A stretch of DNA of 64,000 nt from Nocardioides oleivorans (GTDB lineage Bacteria; Actinomycetota; Actinomycetes; Propionibacteriales; Nocardioidaceae), in contig NZ_SDWT01000002.1 of the NCBI RefSeq assembly GCF_004137255.1, positions 62,001-126,000 of the forward strand. The letters run 5' to 3'. The notes beneath the pieces are model-generated. The model ran no database searches, was not told the origin of the DNA, and was given only the letters and a program-made list of their open reading frames with translations. This document shows, piece after piece, positions 16,638 through 24,514 of the stretch (the first letter of the stretch is position 1; every line of letters starts with the position of its first letter). Both the position numbers and the translations under genes were made by a program.

Positions 16638-16916
16638 TCAGACGTGCGCGGAGCTGCGGCGCTGCGACATCTGCCAGATGACCAGGGCGATGACCGCACC
16701 GATGATCGAGCCGATGATGCCGGCGGGCTGGAGGAAGCCGTCACCGGCGTCCTTGCCGAAGAGCAGGTAGCCGAGGAAGCCCCCGACCAGCGAGCCGATG
16801 ATGCCGAGGCCGATGGTCGCCACGATCGACATGTCCTGGCGTCCGGGCACGAGCAGTCGCGCCACGAAGCCGGCGATGGCACCGACCACGAGGATGGTGA
16901 GGATGAGTCCGAGCAT
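16638..16916 (-). CDS. GlsB/YeaQ/YmgE-family stress membrane protein
   Basis: 92 residues with three hydrophobic helices and glycine zippers (VVGAIAGFVARLLVPG, GLGIIGSLVGGFLGYLLFG, GIIGSIIGAVIALVIW). This is the transglycosylase-associated-protein (GlsB/YeaQ) family, small membrane proteins induced in stress in many bacteria; molecular role unknown. Start ATG 16916 has GGAAGG 5 nt upstream. The gene stands alone with two hairpins downstream and is divergent from the LuxR regulator at 17020, so the two share a roughly 100-bp intergenic region. Confidence 0.88.
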   Translation of the reverse strand: MLGLILTILVVGAIAGFVARLLVPGRQDMSIVATIGLGIIGSLVGGFLGYLLFGKDAGDGFLQPAGIIGSIIGAVIALVIWQMSQRRSSAHV

Positions 16917-17006
16917 GTGAGTGCCTTCCGTTCGAGGGCCACGGTGGCGGCCCTTGGGGTACACAGAATCACCCCCCGGGGAGGTCAAACACACCCCGCG
17001 GTGGGT

Positions 17007-17012
17007 TAGGCT
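17007..17012 (+). promoter_or_regulatory. -10 box TAGGCT, leaderless promoter
   Basis: TAGGCT ends 7 nt before GTG 17020, which places the predicted transcription start on the start codon. The -35 region (GTCAAA at about 16984-16989) is weak. This supports GTG 17020 over the longer frame starting at 16921. Confidence 0.55.
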
Positions 17013-17019
17013 CACCTCT

Positions 17020-17685
17020 GTGACCCAGCCCGCTCGCCCCATCGAGGTCGCGATCGTCGACGACTACGACGTCGTGGTCGTCGGAGTCGCCCACATGCTG
17101 GAGCCCTATCGCGACCGCGTGGTGGTGGCCGAGCTCGACACCAACAAGCCGCTGGTCGACGAGGTGGACGTCGCGCTCTACGACTCCTTCGCCCAGCCGG
17201 AGTCCGACCACGACGAGGTCAAGGCGCTGGTCGACAACCCACGTGCCCGCAAGGTGGTGATCTACACGTGGAACTTCCACCCCGACCTCCTCGACATGGC
17301 GCGCGACCTCGGCGTGGACGGCTACCTCTCCAAGGCGCTGTCGGCTCGCGAGCTGGTGGCGGCGCTCGAGGCCGTCCACGACGGCGAGACCGTCATCAAC
17401 GAGCCCTCCACGAGGACGACCCGCACCACCGCCGGCGACTGGCCCGGACGCAGCGAGGGCCTGTCCGACCGCGAGGCAGAGATCCTCGCCCTGATCACCC
17501 AGGGGAAGAACAACGCCGAGGTGGCGGCGCTGACCTACCTGAGCCCCAACACGGTCAAGTCCTACATCCGCGGGCTCTATCGCAAGATCGACGTCGAGAG
17601 CCGCACCCAGGCCGTGCTCTGGGGCGTGCGCCACGGCTTCATGCCCGACCACCGTCGCATCGACCACTGGCGCGGCGGCCCGTGA
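17020..17685 (+). CDS. LuxR/NarL-type response regulator (paralog 3)
   Basis: 221 residues. Receiver: IVDDYD acidic pair, D in VDVALYDSF, T in VVIYTWN, and K in GYLSKAL, so unlike the two paralogs at 2.4 and 4.3 kb it keeps all phosphorylation-site residues. After a GDWPGRSEG linker comes the LuxR HTH (LSDREAEILALITQGKNNAEVAAL, SPNTVKSYIRGLYRKIDVESRTQAVLW). The linker and SYIRG-YR-IDV-SRT-AVLW block are shared with the two paralogs, so the three are one subfamily. No kinase adjacent. It is divergent from the GlsB-like gene and convergent with the threonine dehydratase gene. GTG 17020 is chosen from the -10 box spacing. Confidence 0.88.
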   Translation: MTQPARPIEVAIVDDYDVVVVGVAHMLEPYRDRVVVAELDTNKPLVDEVDVALYDSFAQPESDHDEVKALVDNPRARKVVIYTWNFHPDLLDMARDLGVDGYLSKALSARELVAALEAVHDGETVINEPSTRTTRTTAGDWPGRSEGLSDREAEILALITQGKNNAEVAALTYLSPNTVKSYIRGLYRKIDVESRTQAVLWGVRHGFMPDHRRIDHWRGGP

Positions 17686-17695
17686 GCGGCGACCG

Positions 17696-18622
17696 TCAGG
17701 CGAGCGTCGCCGGATCGGTGTTCGCGCCGCAGACGACGACCGCGACCCGCTCGCCGTCGGCTGGCACGTAGGCGCCGGCCAGGAGGGCGGCGTACGCCGT
17801 CGCAGCGCCGTGCTCGGACGCGATCCGGTGCTCGCGCCACAGCTCCTGCCGGGCCCGGACGATGTCGTCGTCGGACACCAGCACCGGGACGGGCGCCTCG
17901 GCCTGCTGCGCGGCGAACGCCAGGTCGCCGATGCGGCGGGCACCCAGGGAGTCGGCGGCGACGCCCGAGACCTGGACGTCGACGGGCCGGCCGGCCTCGA
18001 TGGCGGAGTGCAGGGTCGGGATGGACGTCGGCTCGACGGCGACGACGCGCGCCCGGCCGCGCGCGGCGGCCGCCACGCCGGCGTACAGGCCCCCACCCCC
18101 GACCGCCATGACGATCGTGTCGATCGACGGCTCGTCCTCGAGGACCTCCTCGGCCAGCGTGCCGGCGCCCGCCACCACGTCGGGCTGGTCGTAGGCGTGC
18201 GCGAGGACGGCGCCCTCCGCCCCGGCGAACGTGACGGCGGCGGAGTAGGCCTCGGCGTACTCCCGCCCGGCCCGTCGCACGACCGCGCCGTAGGCCTCGA
18301 TCCGGGCGACCTTCACGGCAGGTGCGGTCTCGGGCACGAACACGGTCGCGCGGATGCCGAGCTCGCGAGCGGCGTAGGCCTGGGCGAGGCCGGCGTTGCC
18401 GCCCGAGGCGACCACGATGCCCGCGTCACCGAGCTCACCGCGCTCGAGGGCTGCGAGCTGGCGGTTGAAGGCACCCCGCGTCTTGAAGACGCCGCAGTGC
18501 TGGAGCTGCTCGCACTTGAGCCAGGCCGTGTCCGGTCCGACCGGGGCGAGCAGGGGAGTGCGTCGGACCCGCCCGCGGATCCGGTCGTGGGCGGCCAGCA
18601 CGTCGTCGCGGGTGATCAGCAC
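17696..18622 (-). CDS. PLP-dependent threonine/serine dehydratase
   Basis: 308 residues from GTG 18622. Fold-type II PLP enzyme: KCEQLQHCGVFKTRGAFN carries the Schiff-base lysine, VASGGNAGLAQA is the substrate/PLP phosphate region, and AVGGGGLYAGVAA is the glycine loop. It deaminates threonine or serine to 2-oxobutyrate or pyruvate. There is no C-terminal ACT domain, so it is of the catabolic or promiscuous type rather than regulated biosynthetic IlvA. The start at 18622 matches the usual ITRDDVLAAHxRIRG opening and has an AATACT box 6 nt upstream; the GTG at 18643 would add seven residues. Confidence 0.87.
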   Translation of the reverse strand: MLITRDDVLAAHDRIRGRVRRTPLLAPVGPDTAWLKCEQLQHCGVFKTRGAFNRQLAALERGELGDAGIVVASGGNAGLAQAYAARELGIRATVFVPETAPAVKVARIEAYGAVVRRAGREYAEAYSAAVTFAGAEGAVLAHAYDQPDVVAGAGTLAEEVLEDEPSIDTIVMAVGGGGLYAGVAAAARGRARVVAVEPTSIPTLHSAIEAGRPVDVQVSGVAADSLGARRIGDLAFAAQQAEAPVPVLVSDDDIVRARQELWREHRIASEHGAATAYAALLAGAYVPADGERVAVVVCGANTDPATLA

Positions 18623-18653
18623 GGGACCAGTATTCGCGACCACCGGGGGAGGG

Positions 18654-19739
18654 TCAGCGCAGGGTCAGGGTGGCCGTCACGACGCAGAGCGTGGCGCAGA
18701 TCGTGCCCCAGCCGGCGAGCTTGAGCAGGGGGATCCGGAGGCCGGCCGAGCGGCAGCGCTGGAGCCACAGGAGGGTGGCGAGCGAGGCCCAGGGCGTGAC
18801 CAGTGCGCCGGCGTTGACACCGATGAGCGTCGCGACGAGACGGCGTACGTCGTCGGCGGCCGACGGCTCGACCAGCAGGTAGGCCGGGAGGTTGTTGACC
18901 AGGTTGGCGAGAAGCGCGGAGGCACCCGAGAGGTGCAGCAGGTCCAGGGTGCGGGTGCCGGTGCCGACCGCCGGTGCGAGCCAGTCGAGCAGGCCCTCGG
19001 ACTGGGCGACCCGCAGCAGTCCGGCGACGACGACGAACACACCGGCCATCAACCACGGCGGGCTCACCTCGCGCAGGAGCGACGGTGCGCGCCACGCGGT
19101 GGCCGCCAGCAGCACGAGTGCCGAGGCGAGGGAGACCACGGCGGGCTCGAGGCCGATGGCGAAGAGGGGACCGATGGCCAGGCACACGACGCCGCTGATC
19201 ACGAGGAGCGCCCGGTCGTGGGGTTCGGCGGGCGGGTCGACGTCGTACGTCCCGCGCAGCGCACGTCGCTGGAGGACGGCGATCAGCAGCAGCGTCACGA
19301 CGATCGCGGTGACGGCGGGCACGGCTGCCGTGCGGACGTAGTCGCCGTGGCCGGCGCCGAGGTCCTCGAAGCGGTGCACGGCGAGCAGGTTGGTGAGGTT
19401 GGAGACCGGGAGCAGGAGCGAGCCGGTGTTCGCGATCCAGAGCGTCGTCAGCGCGAACGGCATCGGCGCGATCCCGGTCTGCTGCGCGATCGCGAGGCCG
19501 ACCGGGGTGAGCAGCACCGCGGTCGTGTCGAGGCTGAGCACGATCGTGCACACGACGGCGAGGGCGGCGAAGGTGAGCCACAGCAGGAGCACCCGGTGGC
19601 GGGCCCGGCGCGCCATCGCGTGCGCCGCGACGTCGAAGACGCCGGCCAGCTGGGCGATCTCGGCGGTCACGGTGATCGCGACGAGGAAGATCGCGACCGG
19701 GAGGACCTGCTCGACGACGGGGTGGAGGGCGTCGCTCAT
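18654..19739 (-). CDS. SLC13/ArsB-NhaD superfamily permease
   Basis: 361 residues, about ten hydrophobic segments. SLDTTAVLLTPVGLAIA and NTGSLLLPVSNLTNLLAV resemble the two hairpin substrate-binding motifs of SLC13/ArsB transporters; the second repeat has LANLVNNLPAYLLV and VNAGALVTPWASLATLLW. The substrate could be an anion such as arsenite, sulfate or a dicarboxylate, or Na+/H+ exchange. ATG 19739 shares one base with the sulfatase stop (TGATG), so the two are co-translated, which makes release and uptake of sulfate an appealing but unproven idea. Confidence 0.82.
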   Translation of the reverse strand: MSDALHPVVEQVLPVAIFLVAITVTAEIAQLAGVFDVAAHAMARRARHRVLLLWLTFAALAVVCTIVLSLDTTAVLLTPVGLAIAQQTGIAPMPFALTTLWIANTGSLLLPVSNLTNLLAVHRFEDLGAGHGDYVRTAAVPAVTAIVVTLLLIAVLQRRALRGTYDVDPPAEPHDRALLVISGVVCLAIGPLFAIGLEPAVVSLASALVLLAATAWRAPSLLREVSPPWLMAGVFVVVAGLLRVAQSEGLLDWLAPAVGTGTRTLDLLHLSGASALLANLVNNLPAYLLVEPSAADDVRRLVATLIGVNAGALVTPWASLATLLWLQRCRSAGLRIPLLKLAGWGTICATLCVVTATLTLR

Positions 19740-21229
19740 CAGGGTGCCGGCTCGGGGAGCGGGCCGAAGACCTGGTTGCAGGTCCAGCCGGCGCACGTGA
19801 CGAGCTGGGCGCGGCGCTGCTCCAGCGCAGCGCGCACCTCGGCGTAGCGCGGGTCGTCGACGACGTTGACCATGCCGTCGGGGTCGGCGAGGCGGTCGTA
19901 GAGGAACGCCTCGGTCCCGTCGGTGCCGTAGAGGTAGCGCTCGGTGCGGACGCCGCGGTGCGACCACCCGTCGCCGAGGGTGCGGCCGGTCTGGATGAGC
20001 GTGGTGTCGCGGAAGGGCTGCTCGTCGCCCATGAGCGTCGGGACCAGGGAGGTGCCGTCGATCGTCCACTGGGGCTGTACGCCGGTGAGGTCGGCGAAGG
20101 TCGCCGGCAGGTCGACCAGCGTGACGGGCAGGTCGGAGGTGGTGCCGGCCGGGATCCCGGGGCCCCGGATGACGAGCGGCACCTGCAGGGCCTCGTCGGT
20201 GAGCACGTCCTTGCCGGTGTAGCGGTGCTCGCCCAGCGAGTAGCCGTTGTCGGAGGAGAACACGATGTAGGTGTCGTCCAGCACGCCGGAGTCGTCGAGG
20301 GTCTGCACCAGCGACCCGACGGCGCGGTCCACCGCCTGGAGCGACTCCAGCCGGGCGGAGCTCTCGGCCTGCACCTCGTCGCGGTCGACGCGCGGCAGGT
20401 TGCGCAGGTAGCGCGGCTGGTCGGACACGTCGGCCTCGTCGAAAGCCGGGTCGTCGAACGACGCCGGACGCTGGTCGGCGTACGTGCCGCGGTCCTGCGG
20501 CATCGCCGGCGGGAGGCTGCGCCCGCCCTCCGGCGTGATCCGGTAGTGCGGCGCGAGGTGCCACGCGTAGACCAGGAAGGGGTCGCCGGTCGCGGCGAAG
20601 TCGCGGATCGAGTCGTCGGTGTGCTCCTCGATGACCGTCGTGATGTAGCTGTCGGTGTAGCGCGTGGGAGTGCCGTCGCCGGTCATCGTGAAGTTCACGT
20701 AGTCGTAGGTGCCGCGGGTCAGCGCGTCCCACCGCGTCCAGCCCGAGGGTCGTGCGTCCTGCGGGTGGTAGCCGTTGAGGAACTTGCCCGCGAAGCCGGT
20801 CTGGTAGCCCGCGTCGCGGAACCACCGGCTCGCCTCGCGGGTCGGGTCGAGCGCCTGGAAGCCGCCGTGCTCGCCGCGGTTGTGCTGCACGCCGTTGTTC
20901 TGCGCGTACTGACCCGTGGCCAGCTGGGCGCGCGCCGGGCAGCACAGCGGGTGCGGAGAGATCGCGTCGGTGAACTCCATGCCCTGGTCGGCGAGCAGGC
21001 GCCGCGTGATCGGCATGTGGTCCAGGTCGTCGTCGCGCATGTCGTCGGTCAGCACGAAGACGATGTTGGGCTGCGTGGGAGCGGCCGCGTCCGCGGGTGC
21101 CTGCGTGCCCTGCGCGAGGCTGACCGCATCCGATCCGGCCCCGGAGCCGTCGATGGCGGTCACCGTCGCGAGGGTGGCGACGAGCACGACCAGCAGAGCA
21201 GCCGCGATCGACTGTGCCCACGCTCGCAT
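19739..21229 (-). CDS. Secreted sulfatase family enzyme
   Basis: 496 residues. Signal-anchor or signal peptide at 6-26 (SIAAALLVVLVATLATVTA). NIVFVLTDDMRDDDLDHMP holds the metal-binding aspartates, and CCPARAQLATGQ fits the C-x-P-x-R sulfatase consensus in which the cysteine becomes formylglycine. FAGKFLNGY and VFSSDNGYSLGEH supply further conserved residues. Alkaline phosphatase/sulfatase superfamily; substrate likely an extracellular sulfate ester. It is co-translated with the downstream permease. No formylglycine-generating enzyme is in the window, so maturation must rely on one elsewhere. Confidence 0.9.
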   Translation of the reverse strand: MRAWAQSIAAALLVVLVATLATVTAIDGSGAGSDAVSLAQGTQAPADAAAPTQPNIVFVLTDDMRDDDLDHMPITRRLLADQGMEFTDAISPHPLCCPARAQLATGQYAQNNGVQHNRGEHGGFQALDPTREASRWFRDAGYQTGFAGKFLNGYHPQDARPSGWTRWDALTRGTYDYVNFTMTGDGTPTRYTDSYITTVIEEHTDDSIRDFAATGDPFLVYAWHLAPHYRITPEGGRSLPPAMPQDRGTYADQRPASFDDPAFDEADVSDQPRYLRNLPRVDRDEVQAESSARLESLQAVDRAVGSLVQTLDDSGVLDDTYIVFSSDNGYSLGEHRYTGKDVLTDEALQVPLVIRGPGIPAGTTSDLPVTLVDLPATFADLTGVQPQWTIDGTSLVPTLMGDEQPFRDTTLIQTGRTLGDGWSHRGVRTERYLYGTDGTEAFLYDRLADPDGMVNVVDDPRYAEVRAALEQRRAQLVTCAGWTCNQVFGPLPEPAP

Positions 21230-21466
21230 CTACGCATTCCTCGCCGGGCCCGTGAAGGACCTGTGTCTCGCCCCTGTGTCGGCGCAACAGTAGGCGGCGT
21301 GCGGGCGCCTTCCCAAGGCGACACGACGACTGGGGCGAAGGTGCCCCGAACCGTTACGCTTTCACCTCGCCGACGCCTGCGATCCACGACCAGAAAGAGC
21401 ACCAGCGCCGACCATGGACGAGAGTCAAAGTCCCCGCACGACCGCACTGATCCTCGGGTGCGCGTC

Positions 21467-22843
21467 GTGACCCCCTTCGTGCTGCTGCTCGTCTCGCTGG
21501 CCCTCGTGGCCGCCTGCGGACTCTTCGTCGCAGCCGAGTTCTCCTTCGTCACCGTCGACCGGCCCAGCGTCGAGCGCGCCGCGGCCTCCGGTGACGAGGG
21601 CGCCCGTGGCGTCCAGCTCGCGCTGCGCTCGCTGTCGACCCAGCTGTCGGGCGCCCAGGTCGGCATCACCGTGACCAACCTGGCCATCGGCTTCCTGGCC
21701 GAGCCCGCCATCGCCGACCTCATCCACGACCCGCTCGCGGCCGTCGGCGTGCCCGAGGGCGCGGTGACCCCGCTGTCGCTCTTCCTCGGCCTCGCCCTCG
21801 GCACCGTGATGACGATGATCTTCGGCGAGATGGTGCCCAAGAACATCGCCATCGCCAAGCCGCTCGAGACCGCGCGCAACACCCAGGGCTTCATGCGTGG
21901 CTTCACCGCGCTCACCAAGCGCCCGATCCGCGTCCTCAACGGCTCCGCCAACGCGATCGTCCGGCGCCTGGGGATCGAGCCGCAGGAGGAGCTCCGCTCG
22001 GCCCGCAGCTCGCAGGAGCTCTCCTCGCTGGTCCAGCGCTCCGCGGACCAGGGCACCCTCGACGCCGACACCGCCGAGCTCGTCGAGCGCTCGGTCGAGT
22101 TCGGCACCCGCACCACCGGCGAGATCATGACGCCTCGCGTGCGCACCACGACCGTCGAGGACGGCGACCGCGTCTCCGCCGTCATCGACCTCGCCCGCCA
22201 GACCGGCCACTCGCGCTTCCCGGTGCTCGACGCCGAGGACGTCGTCGTCGGCACGGTCCACGTCAAGCACGCGGTCGCCGTGCCCGTGCACGAGCGGGCC
22301 ACCACCCGGATCAGGCACGTGATGGTCAGGCCGGTCGTGGTCCCCGACAGCCTGCGGCTCGACCCGCTCCTCGCCCTGCTCCGCCAGGACGGCTTCCAGA
22401 TGGCCATCGTGCTCGACGAGTACGGCGGCCACGCCGGGATCGTGACGCTCGAGGACGTCGTCGAGGAGATCGTCGGCGACATCTCCGACGAGCACGACCG
22501 CCTCGGCGCCCGCATCCGCCAGCGGCGCGACGGGAGCTGGACGCTGTCCGGCCTGCTGCGCCCCGACGAGGTGGAGGACGTCACCGAGGTCGAGCTGCCC
22601 GACCACGAGGACTACGACACCGTCGCCGGCCTCGTCATGCGCGAGCTCGGCAAGATCCCGCAGCCCGGCGACCGCGTCGAGCTCGCCGTGCCCGACCGCA
22701 GCGACCCGCACGAGCTCCGCGAGCGCCTGGTCACCCTGACCGTCGAGCGGATGGACGGCCTGCGCATCGACCGCCTCGACCTGCGGGTCGTGGCGACCGC
22801 CGACGTGGCCGCCGCGAAGGCGGGTGCCTCCCGTGAGCAGTGA
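21467..22843 (+). CDS. CNNM/CBS/CorC_HlyC membrane protein (Rv1842c type)
   Basis: 458 residues. Four-helix DUF21/CNNM domain (residues about 1-190, with GEMVPKNIAIAKP), two CBS domains (about 205-330, VTLEDVVEEIVGDISDEHD at the end), and a C-terminal CorC_HlyC domain. The family includes Mg2+ exporters (CorB/CNNM) and older 'hemolysin' annotations. GTG 21467 is chosen for the first hydrophobic helix starting at residue 3, and because it overlaps the stop of an 18-codon upstream ORF (GTGA). A longer open frame antisense to the sulfatase is spurious. The stop overlaps the start of a second CNNM gene, so they form a pair as in mycobacteria. Confidence 0.9.
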   Translation: MTPFVLLLVSLALVAACGLFVAAEFSFVTVDRPSVERAAASGDEGARGVQLALRSLSTQLSGAQVGITVTNLAIGFLAEPAIADLIHDPLAAVGVPEGAVTPLSLFLGLALGTVMTMIFGEMVPKNIAIAKPLETARNTQGFMRGFTALTKRPIRVLNGSANAIVRRLGIEPQEELRSARSSQELSSLVQRSADQGTLDADTAELVERSVEFGTRTTGEIMTPRVRTTTVEDGDRVSAVIDLARQTGHSRFPVLDAEDVVVGTVHVKHAVAVPVHERATTRIRHVMVRPVVVPDSLRLDPLLALLRQDGFQMAIVLDEYGGHAGIVTLEDVVEEIVGDISDEHDRLGARIRQRRDGSWTLSGLLRPDEVEDVTEVELPDHEDYDTVAGLVMRELGKIPQPGDRVELAVPDRSDPHELRERLVTLTVERMDGLRIDRLDLRVVATADVAAAKAGASREQ

Positions 22844-23894
22844 CCTCTTCGGCGTCGTCCTCGCCGTCGTCCTCCTGGCGCTCAACGCGTTCTTCGTCGG
22901 CTCGGAGTTCGCGCTGCTCGCCGCGCGGCGCAGCCAGATCGAGCCGCGTGCCCAAGAGGGCTCGCGGGCCGCCCGCACGACCCTGCGCGCCATGGAGAAC
23001 GTCTCGCTCGTGATGGCCGGGGCCCAGCTCGGCATCACCGTCTGCTCGCTCGGCCTCGGTGCCATCGGCGAGCCCGCGGTGGCCCACCTGCTCGAACCCC
23101 TCTTCCACCAGGCCCGCCTGCCCGACGACCTGCTCCACCCGGTGTCCTTCGTGGTCGCCATGTCGATCGTGGTCTACCTCCATGTCGTGCTGGGCGAGAT
23201 GGTGCCGAAGAACATCGCGCTGGCCGGTGCCGACCGCGCCGCGATGGTGCTGAGCCCGCCGATGATGGTGATCGTCACGGTGCTCCGCCCCGTCATCGGC
23301 CTGATGAACATGATGGCCAACGGCGTGCTGCGCCTGCTGAGGATCGAGCCCAAGGACGAGGTGCACTCGAGCTTCACCCGCGAGGAGGTCGCCGCGCTCG
23401 TCGAGGAGTCGCGCGGCGAGGGCCTGATCGAGGCCGAGGAGTACGACCGCCTCGCCGGCGCGCTGGGCTTCACCGAGAAGGCCGTGTCGTCGATCCTCAT
23501 GACGCCCGACACCCTGGCCACCGTGGCTCCCGGCTCGACGGTGGCCGACGTGGAGGCCGTCTGCGCCTCGACCGGGTTCAGCCGGTTCCCGGTGGCGACC
23601 GCCGACGGCTCGCTCCTGGGCTACCTCCACATCAAGGACGCCCTGGAGTCCGACGACGACAAGCGCTCGCGGGTGATCGAGGACAAGTGGATCCGGCCGT
23701 TCGCGACCGTCCACCCCGACGACCTGCTCCACGACGCCCTGGAGAGCCTGCAGGTCAAGGGCGCGCACATGGCCCGTGTCGTGCAGCGCGACGGTGCGGT
23801 CGTCGGCCTCGTCACCCTCGAGGACGTGCTCGAGGAGCTCGTCGGCGAGATCCGGGACGCGGCACACCACGACGTGTCCACGGCCGACGCCTGA
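22833..23894 (+). CDS. CNNM/CBS membrane protein lacking CorC_HlyC (Rv1841c type)
   Basis: 353 residues from GTG 22833. DUF21/CNNM transmembrane domain (residues 1-180, GEMVPKNIALAG), followed by two CBS domains (SILMTPDTLATV ... LVTLEDVLEELVGEIRD). The protein stops soon after CBS2, so the C-terminal CorC_HlyC domain of its partner is missing; this length is usual for the second member of the pair. GTG 22833 lies inside the upstream gene's last codons and has GAAGG 11 nt before it; GTG 22824 is the alternative. Predicted cation (Mg2+/Co2+) homeostasis, with CBS domains sensing nucleotides. Confidence 0.88.
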   Translation: MSSDLFGVVLAVVLLALNAFFVGSEFALLAARRSQIEPRAQEGSRAARTTLRAMENVSLVMAGAQLGITVCSLGLGAIGEPAVAHLLEPLFHQARLPDDLLHPVSFVVAMSIVVYLHVVLGEMVPKNIALAGADRAAMVLSPPMMVIVTVLRPVIGLMNMMANGVLRLLRIEPKDEVHSSFTREEVAALVEESRGEGLIEAEEYDRLAGALGFTEKAVSSILMTPDTLATVAPGSTVADVEAVCASTGFSRFPVATADGSLLGYLHIKDALESDDDKRSRVIEDKWIRPFATVHPDDLLHDALESLQVKGAHMARVVQRDGAVVGLVTLEDVLEELVGEIRDAAHHDVSTADA

Positions 23895-23902
23895 GCGCTC
23901 GG

Positions 23903-23908
23903 TAGGGT
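23903..23908 (+). promoter_or_regulatory. -10 box TAGGGT, leaderless promoter
   Basis: TAGGGT with a 6-nt gap to GTG 23915, immediately after the CNNM gene's stop. It suggests the phosphatidyltransferase begins a new, leaderless transcript. Confidence 0.55.
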
Positions 23909-23914
23909 TCGACC

Positions 23915-24514
23915 GTGCCAGAGGAAGCGTCCCGCGTCTGGACCGTGCCCAACGTCATCAGCGTGGTGCGGCTCGCAGGTGTGCCGTTGTTCCTGTGGCT
24001 GGTCCTGGGACCCGAGGCCGACGCGATCGCGCTCGTCGTGCTGATGGTGGCCGGCTTCACCGACTTCCTCGACGGCTGGCTCGCCCGGCGGCTCAACCAG
24101 TACTCCCAGCTCGGCGAGATCCTCGACCCGGTCGCGGACCGCCTCTACATCCTCGCGGTGGTCGTCGGGCTGTTCCTGCGCGACATCATCCCCTGGTGGG
24201 TCGCGGTCGCCCTGCCGCTGCGCGACCTGCTCCTGTGGGGCCTGGTGCCGATCCTGCGCACGCGCGGCTTCTCGGCGCTCCCGGTGCACTTCCTCGGCAA
24301 GGCGGCGACGTTCAACCTGCTCTACGCCTTCCCGCTGCTGCTGCTCGGCGAGGGCGACGGCATCGTCGCCACGCTCGCCCGCACCTTCGGCTGGGCGTTC
24401 GCCTGGTGGGGGATCGGCCTCTACTGGTGGGCCGGCGTGCTCTACGCGTGGCAGGTGCGCAAGCTGGTCCGCGACACACCACGGCGCACGTCGCCGGCCA
24501 GCGACCATGCCTGA
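23915..24514 (+). CDS. CDP-alcohol phosphatidyltransferase (PgsA2-like)
   Basis: 199 residues, about five membrane helices. The CDP-alcohol phosphotransferase signature D-G-x2-A-R-x8-G-x3-D-x3-D is complete: DGWLARRLNQYSQLGEILDPVAD at about residues 49-71. It transfers a phosphatidyl group from CDP-diacylglycerol to an alcohol such as glycerol-3-phosphate or inositol. Synteny with M. tuberculosis Rv1822 (pgsA2) supports the assignment, but the alcohol acceptor of that protein is not settled. It overlaps the next gene by 8 nt. Confidence 0.88.
   Translation: MPEEASRVWTVPNVISVVRLAGVPLFLWLVLGPEADAIALVVLMVAGFTDFLDGWLARRLNQYSQLGEILDPVADRLYILAVVVGLFLRDIIPWWVAVALPLRDLLLWGLVPILRTRGFSALPVHFLGKAATFNLLYAFPLLLLGEGDGIVATLARTFGWAFAWWGIGLYWWAGVLYAWQVRKLVRDTPRRTSPASDHA

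Noticed and set aside
17001-17019. Possible DtxR/IdeR iron box (GTGGGTTAGGCTCACCTCT)
   Set aside because: It matches about 14 of 19 bases of the consensus as I recall it, but the matching core is also the TAGGCT -10 box, the outer bases deviate, and the gene is not iron-related.
19958-22843. 961-codon open frame on the plus strand, antisense to the sulfatase gene
   Set aside because: Only its last 458 codons (from GTG 21467) have protein-family character. The first half is an Arg/Val/Gly-rich shadow of the sulfatase gene caused by high GC.
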